Source: Saccharomyces paradoxus (lineage: Eukaryota; Ascomycota; Saccharomycetes; Saccharomycetales; Saccharomycetaceae). Taken from it: a stretch of DNA of 64,000 bases. The stretch is from contig NC_047493.1 of assembly GCF_002079055.1 (NCBI RefSeq), positions 1,054,001-1,118,000 of the forward strand, written 5' to 3'. The position numbers were made by a program, and so were the translations under genes. Shown here piece after piece: positions 1 to 9,824 of this stretch. Below the pieces are notes generated by a model. It searched no databases. It was not told where the DNA came from and was given only the letters and a program-made list of their open reading frames with translations. Positions within the stretch are counted from its first letter, which is position 1. Each line of letters opens with the position of its first letter.

Positions 1-496
1 TGAAGACTCGTTGAAGAAAATATGGAAAGAACTGCATACAGCATCATTAGAAATAGAGCCATGGTCTTATGGTTACGTTGACATTTCATTTTCCCGACAT
101 TGGATTAGAGTACTCGCTTGGAAACTAGTCTTACGGACAGAAAATATAAACTTTTTATCTGGCTCTAACAATGCACAAATACCAATTGAAATTGCAAGAG
201 ATATGCTAGACGACGTGTTCTTAACGCCAAGCAATCTTTATGGAGTTCATGGCCCCGGCATACCAGCAAAGGCACTAGAAGTAGCCAATGCATTAGTGGA
301 TGTCGTGAATCAGTATGATCAAAATACTGAATCGGAAGCTTGGAAAGTTTTGTGCGAGATTTCCAAATTTGTTTTCTCTCTAAAACAGTATGATGGAAAA
401 TTGGTTGAGAATTTTGTAACTAAATGCCAGAGTGCTCTTATTACTCTCCCAATCTCTAAATCTCTAAAAACAAATGAAGATTTGCATAAAACATGA
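1..496 (+). CDS. MAL activator, 3' part only (cut by window start)
   Basis: The frame is open from base 2 to the TGA at 494-496 and gives the last ~165 residues of a MAL-type Zn2Cys6 transcription activator. The start and zinc cluster lie outside the window. It aligns without gaps of note to the C-terminal third of the activators at 5733, 34773 and 41640 (shared segments IEPWSYGY, DMLxDxFLTPxNLY, VHGPGIPxKALE, SALITLPISK), but differs at roughly one residue in four or five and ends in a different tail (...NEDLHKT instead of ...DEDDIIP). It is therefore an older paralogue, not a member of the recent tandem array. The corresponding part of Mal63 is the maltose-responsive regulatory region. It converges on the permease at 1397. 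It could be the original locus activator with the array copies being newcomers; the window cannot decide. Confidence 0.85.
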   Translation, partial: EDSLKKIWKELHTASLEIEPWSYGYVDISFSRHWIRVLAWKLVLRTENINFLSGSNNAQIPIEIARDMLDDVFLTPSNLYGVHGPGIPAKALEVANALVDVVNQYDQNTESEAWKVLCEISKFVFSLKQYDGKLVENFVTKCQSALITLPISKSLKTNEDLHKT

Positions 497-1396
497 TTCA
501 ATTTAGTTTCTTGAATGAAGTCTTTTCATGATTTGTTCATGAGAACCATTTCAAAAAGGAAAGCTTCCGTTGTTGTCAGTCAAAGGTTTGCCTTTACACA
601 AAGGGAACCCTTTGTGTGAAAGATATAGATAAATATGCTGTCATTTCTTTTGCAGGTTTTGGTTTACGAATTGATTTATTACGATCGAAAAGGTGTTATG
701 TTTGTTAAAGTGACTGGAACGGCCATCATGACATGATGGTATTCTGATCTCTATCTTTGCATGGGAAGATTACATTTTAATACAAGGAATATGTTATATT
801 ATACGGAGAGAACACACTGACATTCGTTTGTCGCTGCTATTATAAGCGATATAGGCCGTCTTTGTGATTCATTAAATTCATTCAATAAATAGTTACGATT
901 TTATTATTTTGAATACATTGCTATTGTATATATATAATAATACCTTTCATCTAACCATTTTAACATGTAATTTGTGTAGGACAAAATGAAGATATGTTAA
1001 CTTGTTTAAAATGTTTTTCTGTATCACAACCACACGAATATCCAACTGAATAAAGTCAAGGGGCAAACTTTTTTTGCCGAATTTTCAATCAATATTGGGA
1101 AAGAACGTAAATACCGAGTATCAAAGGATAGAATGAGTAAATTTCCTCACTTTGTCAGTACCTTTTGAATTTTGTTAGATATTATCATCTTTACACAATT
1201 TTCTATGCTGTTGATTATATATTAACACAATAATGATGTTAGCTAATTCATTGGAATGCTTCAGTACCATAAACAATATTAGAAGAATAAAATTGTCGAA
1301 TGTAGAATAACAAAATGAAAGACTTTATAATAAAAAGTAAATTAAATGTGTTTAGTAAAAAAAGAGGATGTCATATTTACCTATTGAAGTGAAGAG
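497..1396. other. Convergent intergenic spacer, no gene seen
   Basis: About 900 bp of AT-rich sequence between the 3' ends of the partial activator and permease A. It occupies the same place as the 1.1-kb convergent spacers inside the array, but at most short stretches resemble them, so it is not a recent copy. No ORF of note, RNA gene or repeat is visible. Confidence 0.6.
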
Positions 1397-3256
1397 TCAT
1401 TTGTTCATAATAGATGGCGTACTTCGCCCTTCATCCACCACGGAAGTTTCCATGTCTTCTTTGGGATTTTTAGGAGTAATTTCTGCTGCTTCCGCTTTAG
1501 CAGCTGCAAATGGGTCCACTTTAGTTGACTTAAACTTTCTCGCTGGAACCCCAAGCCTAAATAATTCATTTATTTCCATAAAGGTTCTACCAGCAGTTTC
1601 TGGTAGGTCAATGACAGCCCAAACTAGAGTGGCAAAGCATAATCCTCCCCAGAAAAAGCCTGACTTGGCACCCCAGTTCCATTTCTCCGAGTTCAATTGG
1701 TATAATATCAAAACAGCAGTTACAATACATGCCATATTATATGCATTACGAGCCAAAATAATTGATTTAGTTCTCAGCCTCGAGGATGGTATTTCAGACA
1801 CCAAGCAAAAAACGACGGGAGCAATACCCAGGTTGTAGAAGAAGGAAACCACCATCAAAAGAGAACCGCTTCCCATTTTAGCCCCATGCGAGTCGGAGCA
1901 CCCTAAACCTCCTATAATAAACAATAAAACGGTTTGAATGGCCAGTCCAAATGTATAAAGGTCATATCTACCAAAATATTTTGAAGCCCACCAGGATAGA
2001 AACGTTGCAGCAATACCAAGACAATATTGGATAATACTGAAAGTGAAAGCTGTATCAGTACCAACCCCAGCTTTTTCGTAAAAGTAAGTTGAATATCCTA
2101 TTAGTTGTGTACCACAGGTGGTTTGACCGATCCAACATAAACAAGCTATTCTCGTTCTTCTCCGATTAATACCATCCTTCACACAGTCCCAGTAGGAACC
2201 TTCCGAGTCTGACAACTTTTGCTCCTTTTCAATAGTTACTTTGATTTTATCTAGCTCCATGCTTACTAGCAATTCCTTCTCGGGCCCTTTACCACTCAAT
2301 GTCCTTTCAAGCGATCTCCTTGCCTGGTCAATTCTTCCTTTTTTAACTAGCCACCATGGAGACTCTGGCGCAAAAAAAATTCCTATTGCAAGGGGAGCAG
2401 GCCAGATCCACTGCAGAGCAAAAGGTAGCTTATATCCTAATTCTGAGTTGGCATATTTGTTCTGGGAATTTTTCATGATACCGGCAGCGAAAAGTTGACC
2501 GAATGCCCAACATAAATTCGAATAGGTCGTCAAATAGTATCTTAGAGCCAAAGGACAGATTTCAGAAGCATAAGAGACGGTCAAACATTGGAAACAACCC
2601 CATGGCATACCACACAATACTTGTCCGACAGCAATCATACCTAAACTCTTGCAAAAATACAGGATAAAAGTGAACGCAGCAAGAAGAATCAACGCCAAAA
2701 TCAACGTGTAACGATTACCCATGTGATCTACAAAAGGCCCAGTCATTTGCAAACCTACAATTTCACCAGCCACGATACATAAGGATAGACCAATTTGCCA
2801 AGAGACTGAAATTTCATAATCTCCTGTACTGCTATTCAGGGAACCATATTTCTTCTGGAAAACAGGTAGGGCATAGAAAGAACCTAGAATGGCTGTATCA
2901 TAACCTTCTTGAATCAAGGTAGTGGAGACCAATAGTGACCAAGCAGCTGCTTTAGGATATGTCTTCAAAGCTGTCATGAGTGGCATCCCTCTCTCACTTT
3001 CATCTGCCTCCTTGGCATCCTGTGCAGTCTCGTCGAGAACCTTCGGAACCTCCTCATCGTTATCTTCATTATTATCGCTTGGTGTTAGTGAAATTTGACC
3101 GTACTCAAGATGGGAAAGATCAAAGTCAGATTTCTTACCCTGCTCCTGCATCTCTATCGAGTTGAGTTCAGTAGTATTCATGCCGTTCTGGATCTCATCT
3201 AAGTTAGAGTCGATCTTGTCATTTTTTCTGTTTATCAATGAGGATAAGCCCTTCAT
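1397..3256 (-). CDS. MAL31: Maltose permease, type A (619 aa)
   Basis: MFS sugar porter of the Mal61/Mal31 type, a plasma-membrane maltose/proton symporter. The ATG at 3256-3254 starts [11 protein letters not shown], the usual N-terminus of this family. The longer frame upstream begins at GTG and is not credible. The protein has a ~100-residue acidic cytoplasmic N-tail, twelve hydrophobic segments, the motifs [34 protein letters not shown] and PETAGRTF, and a basic/alanine-rich C-tail ending STPSIMNK. Mal61 N-tails carry a PEST-like stretch needed for glucose-induced turnover; here the tail is rich in D, E, N and S. A TATATAAA box lies at 3346-3353 on the minus strand, 90 bp before the start. 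It differs from array copies 2-6 by scattered residues over the body (for example SLCIVAGE where they have CLCYMAGE) but shares their N-terminal ~145 residues. Confidence 0.93.
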   Translation of the reverse strand: MKGLSSLINRKNDKIDSNLDEIQNGMNTTELNSIEMQEQGKKSDFDLSHLEYGQISLTPSDNNEDNDEEVPKVLDETAQDAKEADESERGMPLMTALKTYPKAAAWSLLVSTTLIQEGYDTAILGSFYALPVFQKKYGSLNSSTGDYEISVSWQIGLSLCIVAGEIVGLQMTGPFVDHMGNRYTLILALILLAAFTFILYFCKSLGMIAVGQVLCGMPWGCFQCLTVSYASEICPLALRYYLTTYSNLCWAFGQLFAAGIMKNSQNKYANSELGYKLPFALQWIWPAPLAIGIFFAPESPWWLVKKGRIDQARRSLERTLSGKGPEKELLVSMELDKIKVTIEKEQKLSDSEGSYWDCVKDGINRRRTRIACLCWIGQTTCGTQLIGYSTYFYEKAGVGTDTAFTFSIIQYCLGIAATFLSWWASKYFGRYDLYTFGLAIQTVLLFIIGGLGCSDSHGAKMGSGSLLMVVSFFYNLGIAPVVFCLVSEIPSSRLRTKSIILARNAYNMACIVTAVLILYQLNSEKWNWGAKSGFFWGGLCFATLVWAVIDLPETAGRTFMEINELFRLGVPARKFKSTKVDPFAAAKAEAAEITPKNPKEDMETSVVDEGRSTPSIMNK

Positions 3257-3345
3257 AGTTAAATTAATAGTTTCGATATGATGTATTTCTGTTCTGCTGA
3301 ATATGTTAGAACCTACCACAACAAGTTTGAAATATATTGTGTCCC

Positions 3346-3353
3346 TTTATATA
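3346..3353 (-). promoter_or_regulatory. TATA box of permease A
   Basis: TATATAAA read on the minus strand, 90 bp upstream of the permease ATG. The same element is carried by array permeases 2-6, whose promoters are of type A. Confidence 0.6.
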
Positions 3354-3791
3354 ATGTATAGGAAGCACTATGCACTCTGAGCATGTTGCTTGAAAAGCAA
3401 ATAATATTTTGAAGCCTGAATCCACGGGATATTCTACCAACAACCACCCCTTGTAATGACGGCCTTGACAGTATTGAGCACTGAGTAGAGGGAAGCAGGA
3501 GAGTGTGTTGAAAAATTTCGAGAAGAACAAGCAGAGATCTGTAACAGCTGATTCTCCGGAGAAATTAACTTTCCCTGAAAGAACTAAAAAAAAAATGCGG
3601 AGAAATAGTATTATAGTATGGCGCCTGTACGAGGTTTTGAATCAAATGTAAAAAGAAGTAACATAATCTGATCATCAATCGTCCAGAGATCGCCCTTAAA
3701 CCAAACCCCTGAGAGTTTCCACCTCTCAGCTATCCACGGCAGAGAGAAGGTTACGTTACGCACAGTTGACTGCTTGCAGCTCTCTGCATTT

Positions 3792-3926
3792 CGGACGAAA
3801 TCTCGGTATGCAGTGATTCGGACAAACTCTCGGTGAAATTCTCGGTAGTATATATAGGTTCAATTCTCGGTGGGGCTTAGATAATTTTTTCCTTGGACCT
3901 TTTAATAGCGGCGGACGTATTCTCGG
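3792..3926. promoter_or_regulatory. Cluster of four CGG-N9-CGG sites (candidate MAL-activator UAS)
   Basis: Four exact CGG-N9-CGG pairs sit in 135 bp: 3792-3806, 3819-3833, 3831-3845 (sharing a half-site with the previous one, so three CGGs at 12-bp pitch) and 3912-3926. The spacers share a TCT just before the second CGG. Direct CGG/CGC half-sites 9 bp apart are, as I recall, the published recognition pattern of yeast MAL regulators. The cluster lies about 540-670 bp upstream of the permease and 1.8 kb upstream of the activator. Corresponding clusters begin near 12217, 19083, 25958, 32829 and 39699; the 19083 copy has lost bases in the assembly. Confidence 0.6.
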
Positions 3927-5597
3927 CTGCATGTTAGCGGGGTTAGGTTTGCATTATATTCCTACGAGACTTTCTGAGATGTCAACGAGTTTTTAGGGGT
4001 GGCAGGTACCATATTCTCGAAGATAATAGCTTAAAATTTTATTGACTTCAGCAAGCGCATTTACTCTTTGGTATTCTGAATGTATTGTGCAACTGGTGAA
4101 ATTATTCAAATGCAGTGTTTGAAAACTGAATTTTTGTCGGATACTACTCATTCATGGCATACAAGTTGCTATCTTATTACGAACAAATACGCTGTTGGAT
4201 ATATCGCAGACAAGTCTCTTCATGGGCTTCCAGATATATAAGGACATAAGTAATAAAATCACATTCCATTCAACACATATAGATATTAGTTGCTCATATT
4301 CCGGTGAAAAATGACCTGAACGGCGGAGGAACTACACCTTATCATATTTATCCTGTAAGTATTAATCATGCAATTAAGATGGATAATATTAAAGAAACTG
4401 TTGGCGGAAAACGAGTACATCAAAAATCATTCTATTTGCACTCGTTCTTTTTCATACCGAATACAACATATCAGGGGGTGAAAATTGTTAGCCGCGATTG
4501 GTGTAAAGAGGGTCAGTTACAACACATATTAGTTTTAGCAATTTTAAAAAACTATTCGTAGTTGTTAATGTATGCATCAGAATTATTTCTTTCATTTAAA
4601 CGAGATACTTTATGAAGAATTGACATAAAAATAAACAGGTGATACAAAAAACCTTAACTCATATCTAAAGCTTAGAGCAACAATAAAGTCGAAGAGCGTA
4701 TGAGGCCTTCCTTGAACAAAATCGTGTCTTATTTCGTCATAAATGGTACGTTACAACAATAGTTTTATTCGAAACAAGTGGCTTTTGTCATTCCATGTTA
4801 AAAGTTTTTTCAGCAACATTTATCACAACATCCATTCATGCTTACGTAGTCTTGTTTGATGGCCTTCAACAACAAAGAGATTGTTACTTTAGCGAGCACA
4901 AAATATGATGTTCGCAACTTCAATTTTCTTTCTTATTACAAACTACTATGACTTCGTACCTTCCATCACTACCATACATCTTTTTTTTATATTTTTCATC
5001 ATTATTTATGGCTAGTTGAAGAGCTACCTACATGGAGGCCGCAACATGGATTTATGGTATAGATCTTTAAGTATCAATCATGAAAATGAAAGATAGTTCA
5101 TCTCGATATTTACTTGAGTGCTCTAACAATTGATTTTTCAGAGAATTTTTCCAGGCGCTACTTCCCTGTGTGTAGCGCATAACTTAATCTTTTTCTCCCC
5201 ACAGTTTTTCCGTAGATTATTTTCGCGAAAATTAATCCGCCGTATAATTTCTCATATTTTCTTTATCTTTTCTATCTGTTCTTCTCAAGTATGCATACCA
5301 ACCCCGTAGGAAAAGAAGGGCAGCTTTTCAAATATCTTCTCTAAAATAATCGTATTTATTGCACTCCTTGTAGTTCAATCCATTACAGCATATAGTATTA
5401 AAGCGCTACTATGCTGAACATCAACAGCAAATAAATATGCTTAATGGCGTCATAATTTCTGCTGTTAAAGCCCATTAATTCAACACCCCATCGAAGCAAT
5501 GGTCACGCTCTAGAGATTTGGACTAGCAATGCAGTCCGGGTGACAACATGGGCTGCAGCGTCACTCCACCTCCCACCCCTTAATGCTGCTTGAACAA

Positions 5598-5608
5598 CCC
5601 CGGATTTA
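5598..5608 (-). promoter_or_regulatory. Mig1-type glucose-repression site before the activator
   Basis: CCCCGGATTTA on the plus strand is the exact reverse of the WWWWWSYGGGG Mig1 consensus. It lies 125 bp upstream of the activator ATG. Mig1 is known to repress MAL activator genes on glucose. Confidence 0.55.
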
Positions 5609-5732
5609 GTGATCTGTTTGCTTTTTATTCCATAACTTAAATACGGACGGCAGAATAAAATAATAACTTCGAGACTTTTTTCATTTCATGACAAGGAAAA
5701 GTAATTAACACAAACTTTTGTCTTATAATAAT

Positions 5733-7145
5733 ATGAGTATTGCAAGACAGTCATGCGACTGCTGTCGTATTCGTCGAGTAAAGTGTGACCGAAATAAACC
5801 ATGTAACCGCTGCCTCCAGCGCCATATGAAGTGCACATATCTTCAACCTTTAAAAAAGAGAGGTCCAAAATCTATCAGGGAAGGAAGCTTGAAAAAAATA
5901 GCAGAAGTGCAGATGATATGTATGAATAATAATATCATGACAGCTCCGGTGGTGTGTAAGAAGGTTCCAAAAAATCTGATTGATCAGTGTTTGAGGCTGT
6001 ATCACGATAACTTATACGTAATCTGGCCTATGCTCTGCTACGATGATCTTCACAAACTTCTAGACGAAAAATATGATGACTGCTACGCCTACTGGTTTTT
6101 GGTTTCCCTTTCGGCAGCCACACTCAGCGATTTGCAAGCTGAAATTAAGTCGGAAGAAGGAGTTTCCTTCACTGGAAGGCAGTTATGTTCACTCTGCATG
6201 TTATCACGACAATTCTTTGACGATCTTAGTAACAGTGACATATTCCGAATTATGACTTATTACTGTTTGCATCGTTGTTATGCACAGTTTGCTGATACGA
6301 GAACTTCATACAGACTTTCTTGTGAGGCTGTAGGCCTCATCAAGATAGCCGGATTCCACCGGGAGGAAACCTATGAATTTCTTCCGTTTAGTGAGCAGCA
6401 ACTCAGAAGAAAGGTTTATTATTTGCTTCTCATGACAGAGAGATACTATGCCGTATATATTAAGTGCGTCACAAGTCTGGATGCGACAATAGCGCCACCG
6501 CTACCTGAGATTGTAACAGACCCTCGGCTTTCTCTGGATAGCTTCCTTGAGGTGATTAGGGTTTTCACTGTACCAGGAAAGTGTTTCTATGATGCTTTAG
6601 CTACTAACTGTGCCAATGATTCTTGTACCGAAGACTCTCTAAAAAGAATATGGAATGAACTTCATACCACGTCACTTGATATAGAGCCATGGTCTTATGG
6701 ATACATAGACTTTTTATTTTCCCGGCATTGGGTTAGAACACTAGCATGGAAGCTGGTATTGCAAATGAAAGGTATGCGGATGAATTTTCTTTCGAATACT
6801 AGTAATACGCATATACCAGTCGAAATTGCTAGGGACATGTTGGGAGATACTTTTTTAACTCCGAAAAACCTGTATGATGTACACGGTCCTGGTATACCGA
6901 TGAAGGCGCTAGAAATAGCCAATGCGTTGGTAGACGTTGTAAATAAGTATGATCACAACATGAAGCTGGACGCTTGGAATGTCCTGTACGATGTATCCAA
7001 GTTTGTTTTCTCTCTGAAACACTGCAATAATAAAATGATCGACAGGTTTTCAACGAAATGTCAAGGTGCTCTAATTACTTTACCCATTTCTAAACCTTTG
7101 CAATTAAATGATAAGTCCAAAGATGAAGACGATATAATCCCCTGA
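5733..7145 (+). CDS. MAL33: MAL activator, Zn2Cys6 (470 aa), array unit 1
   Basis: Maltose-responsive transcription activator of the Mal63/Mal33 family, acting in the nucleus on permease and maltase promoters. The Zn2Cys6 cluster uses C8, C11, C18, C24, C27 and C34, followed by a basic linker (KKRGPKS). The middle and C-terminal regions correspond to the maltose-sensing and regulatory parts of Mal63, where changes are known to alter induction. The start is the ATG at 5733; five more codons upstream begin with TTG and were discarded, giving 470 residues, the same as Mal63. Identical protein at 34773 and 41640. A Mig1-type site lies 125 bp upstream. It diverges from permease A and converges on permease 2. 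In unit 1 only, its last 125 bp are repeated downstream (8581-8705). Confidence 0.93.
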   Translation: MSIARQSCDCCRIRRVKCDRNKPCNRCLQRHMKCTYLQPLKKRGPKSIREGSLKKIAEVQMICMNNNIMTAPVVCKKVPKNLIDQCLRLYHDNLYVIWPMLCYDDLHKLLDEKYDDCYAYWFLVSLSAATLSDLQAEIKSEEGVSFTGRQLCSLCMLSRQFFDDLSNSDIFRIMTYYCLHRCYAQFADTRTSYRLSCEAVGLIKIAGFHREETYEFLPFSEQQLRRKVYYLLLMTERYYAVYIKCVTSLDATIAPPLPEIVTDPRLSLDSFLEVIRVFTVPGKCFYDALATNCANDSCTEDSLKRIWNELHTTSLDIEPWSYGYIDFLFSRHWVRTLAWKLVLQMKGMRMNFLSNTSNTHIPVEIARDMLGDTFLTPKNLYDVHGPGIPMKALEIANALVDVVNKYDHNMKLDAWNVLYDVSKFVFSLKHCNNKMIDRFSTKCQGALITLPISKPLQLNDKSKDEDDIIP

Positions 7146-8264
7146 TAAACTCCTACTTCCTGCTTTCTTTATTTTCCTGAGAAGGAGATAGCTTTTTATT
7201 GTAAGAGGTTATGTGTTTTCAATGCGGAGCCAAATAAACACCGCTGCTTGTGACACCTTTTCATGAAGAGAGTACCTGGTTATCCATTTGGAGGTCTGGT
7301 TTGCATCATACTTCAATGCTAGTCCTACTCGGCACGTTAACTTTGGCGTCCCTATAGACTTTTAAAACAAATTGGCATTGTTTCAATCGATAATAGGAAG
7401 CAACGCTAAGTGAGATGGCTGTCCACTTATGAGAGATAGATATACCTAATAAAGGGTAAGCGGCATATATTGAGATATTTTTTAATTTCTGCTTTTAGAG
7501 CGGGTAGAATACCATATTTTTGTTCAGCATCTTCTGATAACATTGTTCCATTCTTGTCTTGCTCGTTTGAAGGTTTGTATATGATAGTCAAAATAACTCT
7601 TTATACAGTACATTAAGTATATGTATGCAGGCGGCTTACTACTATACCTTCATTGGCATTGCTGTTTGTGTATGCTAATTGTATATCATAGATTTAGCTA
7701 AGGCGAAAGCTATATTACGGTTGTAGGTAATACTATTATAAGTCCAGTCGCCATAGGCATCTAGAAAAATACGGGTGGGGAAAAATGTCAGAGCGTTATA
7801 TTGATAACATAGTGAAGAGGCGTGATAAGGGTAATGGTTATATCTGTTATTGTTTTATTCACGATAATAAATTAAACTTAAGGAAATCCCATTAGGTTAA
7901 AAAGCTGTAAAATATATCTAAAGGTAAATTTACCGGATTAAAAAAGGTGATATTCACAAACATATAAATTGAATGTATCAATATCCAATATAAGGTTTAA
8001 GCGATTACATTAACACGGATGAAGATTTATATATTAGGTAATCTTTTCTGTGAAATATCAAAACCCAGGACTGTCACTTTTGTGATTCATTTAAATTATT
8101 GACGTTTTATTGAAAACAAAATAATAACCTTGAGTCAAAAGACTTCGAAGTCGTGGCAAAATTAAACAAAGGTAAATTATAACTTAGGATAAAAATAATG
8201 TCGATGTGTTAAATACTAGTTATATAAAATAGAATAATGCCATATTTATCTATCGGATGAAAAA
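7146..8264. other. Convergent spacer of unit 1, first copy
   Basis: About 1.1 kb between the activator stop and the permease 3' fragment. AT-rich, with no ORF, RNA gene or protein relic that I can recognise. It is repeated at 8706-9824 and in all later units. Confidence 0.6.
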
Positions 8265-8580
8265 TCATTTATTCACAATCGATGGCGTACTTCGCCCTTC
8301 ATCTACCATAGAAGTTTCCGTATCTTCTTTGGGATCTTTGAAAGTAATTTCTGCAGCAGCCGCTTTAGCAGCTGCAAATGGGTCTACTTTAGTTGACTTA
8401 AACTTTCTGGCTGGAACACCAAGTCTAAATAATTCATTTATTTCCATAAAGGTTCTACCAGCAGTTTCTGGTAGATCGACAACAGCCCAAGCTAAAGTAG
8501 CCAAACAGAATCCTCCCCAGAAAAAACCTGACTTGGCACCCCAATTCCATTTTTCTGAGTTCAATTGGTACATGATCAAG
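8265..8580 (-). pseudogene. Permease 3' fragment created by the 1,560-bp duplication
   Basis: Codes for the last ~104 residues of a chimeric permease (from the final membrane segment, [12 protein letters not shown], to STPSIVNK), in frame up to its stop at 8265. It has no 5' part: at 8580 it joins the activator tail. It is identical to the matching part of permease 2. It cannot make a transporter. In principle antisense or read-through transcripts could cross it, but nothing shows this. Confidence 0.92.
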
Positions 8581-8705
8581 ACTGCAATAATAAAATGATC
8601 GACAGGTTTTCAACGAAATGTCAAGGTGCTCTAATTACTTTACCCATTTCTAAACCTTTGCAATTAAATGATAAGTCCAAAGATGAAGACGATATAATCC
8701 CCTGA
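8581..8705 (+). pseudogene. Activator 3' tail fragment created by the duplication
   Basis: Repeats the last 125 bp of the unit 1 activator, including its TGA at 8703-8705, directly after the permease fragment. There is no start codon or zinc cluster. It marks the junction of the 1,560-bp duplication. Confidence 0.92.
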
Positions 8706-9824
8706 TAAACTCCTACTTCCTGCTTTCTTTATTTTCCTGAGAAGGAGATAGCTTTTTATTGTAAGAGGTTATGTGTTTTCAATGCGGAGCCAAATAAACA
8801 CCGCTGCTTGTGACACCTTTTCATGAAGAGAGTACCTGGTTATCCATTTGGAGGTCTGGTTTGCATCATACTTCAATGCTAGTCCTACTCGGCACGTTAA
8901 CTTTGGCGTCCCTATAGACTTTTAAAACAAATTGGCATTGTTTCAATCGATAATAGGAAGCAACGCTAAGTGAGATGGCTGTCCACTTATGAGAGATAGA
9001 TATACCTAATAAAGGGTAAGCGGCATATATTGAGATATTTTTTAATTTCTGCTTTTAGAGCGGGTAGAATACCATATTTTTGTTCAGCATCTTCTGATAA
9101 CATTGTTCCATTCTTGTCTTGCTCGTTTGAAGGTTTGTATATGATAGTCAAAATAACTCTTTATACAGTACATTAAGTATATGTATGCAGGCGGCTTACT
9201 ACTATACCTTCATTGGCATTGCTGTTTGTGTATGCTAATTGTATATCATAGATTTAGCTAAGGCGAAAGCTATATTACGGTTGTAGGTAATACTATTATA
9301 AGTCCAGTCGCCATAGGCATCTAGAAAAATACGGGTGGGGAAAAATGTCAGAGCGTTATATTGATAACATAGTGAAGAGGCGTGATAAGGGTAATGGTTA
9401 TATCTGTTATTGTTTTATTCACGATAATAAATTAAACTTAAGGAAATCCCATTAGGTTAAAAAGCTGTAAAATATATCTAAAGGTAAATTTACCGGATTA
9501 AAAAAGGTGATATTCACAAACATATAAATTGAATGTATCAATATCCAATATAAGGTTTAAGCGATTACATTAACACGGATGAAGATTTATATATTAGGTA
9601 ATCTTTTCTGTGAAATATCAAAACCCAGGACTGTCACTTTTGTGATTCATTTAAATTATTGACGTTTTATTGAAAACAAAATAATAACCTTGAGTCAAAA
9701 GACTTCGAAGTCGTGGCAAAATTAAACAAAGGTAAATTATAACTTAGGATAAAAATAATGTCGATGTGTTAAATACTAGTTATATAAAATAGAATAATGC
9801 CATATTTATCTATCGGATGAAAAA
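8706..9824. other. Convergent spacer of unit 1, second copy
   Basis: Exact copy of 7146-8264. No gene seen. Confidence 0.6.

Larger units (their letters stand above)
3257..5732. other. Divergent permease/activator spacer of array unit 1
   Basis: About 2.48 kb between the permease A start and the activator start, repeated in every unit. It holds a permease TATA box (3346-3353), a CTGAGAG inverted repeat with a 7-bp loop (3709-3729), the CGG-N9-CGG cluster (3792-3926) and a Mig1-type site (5598-5608). The central ~1.6 kb is AT-rich. Its largest frame, 85 codons from 4304, begins with GTG and shows no recognisable domain, so I do not call it a gene. It is unusually long for a yeast divergent promoter and could contain relics I cannot name. 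Confidence 0.6.

Noticed and set aside
3257-3319. 21-codon N-terminal extension of the permeases (also at copies 2-6)
   Set aside because: It starts with GTG, which yeast does not normally use. The ATG at 3256 gives the family N-terminus and permease B lacks the extension.
3306-3530. 74-codon minus-strand frame upstream of the permease, considered as YBR298C-A
   Set aside because: It starts with TTG and lies too close to the permease; the reference gene sits farther upstream, in the maltase promoter.
4191-4260. TGTTGGATAT start resembling a delta LTR
   Set aside because: The following sequence shows none of the delta internal segments and no LTR end.
4304-4561. 85-codon frame in each divergent spacer
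   Set aside because: GTG start, no domain, length varies between copies with one-base changes; repeated only because the whole unit is repeated.
5718-5732. Five-codon N-terminal extension of the activators
   Set aside because: It starts with TTG; the ATG at 5733 gives exactly the 470 residues of Mal63.
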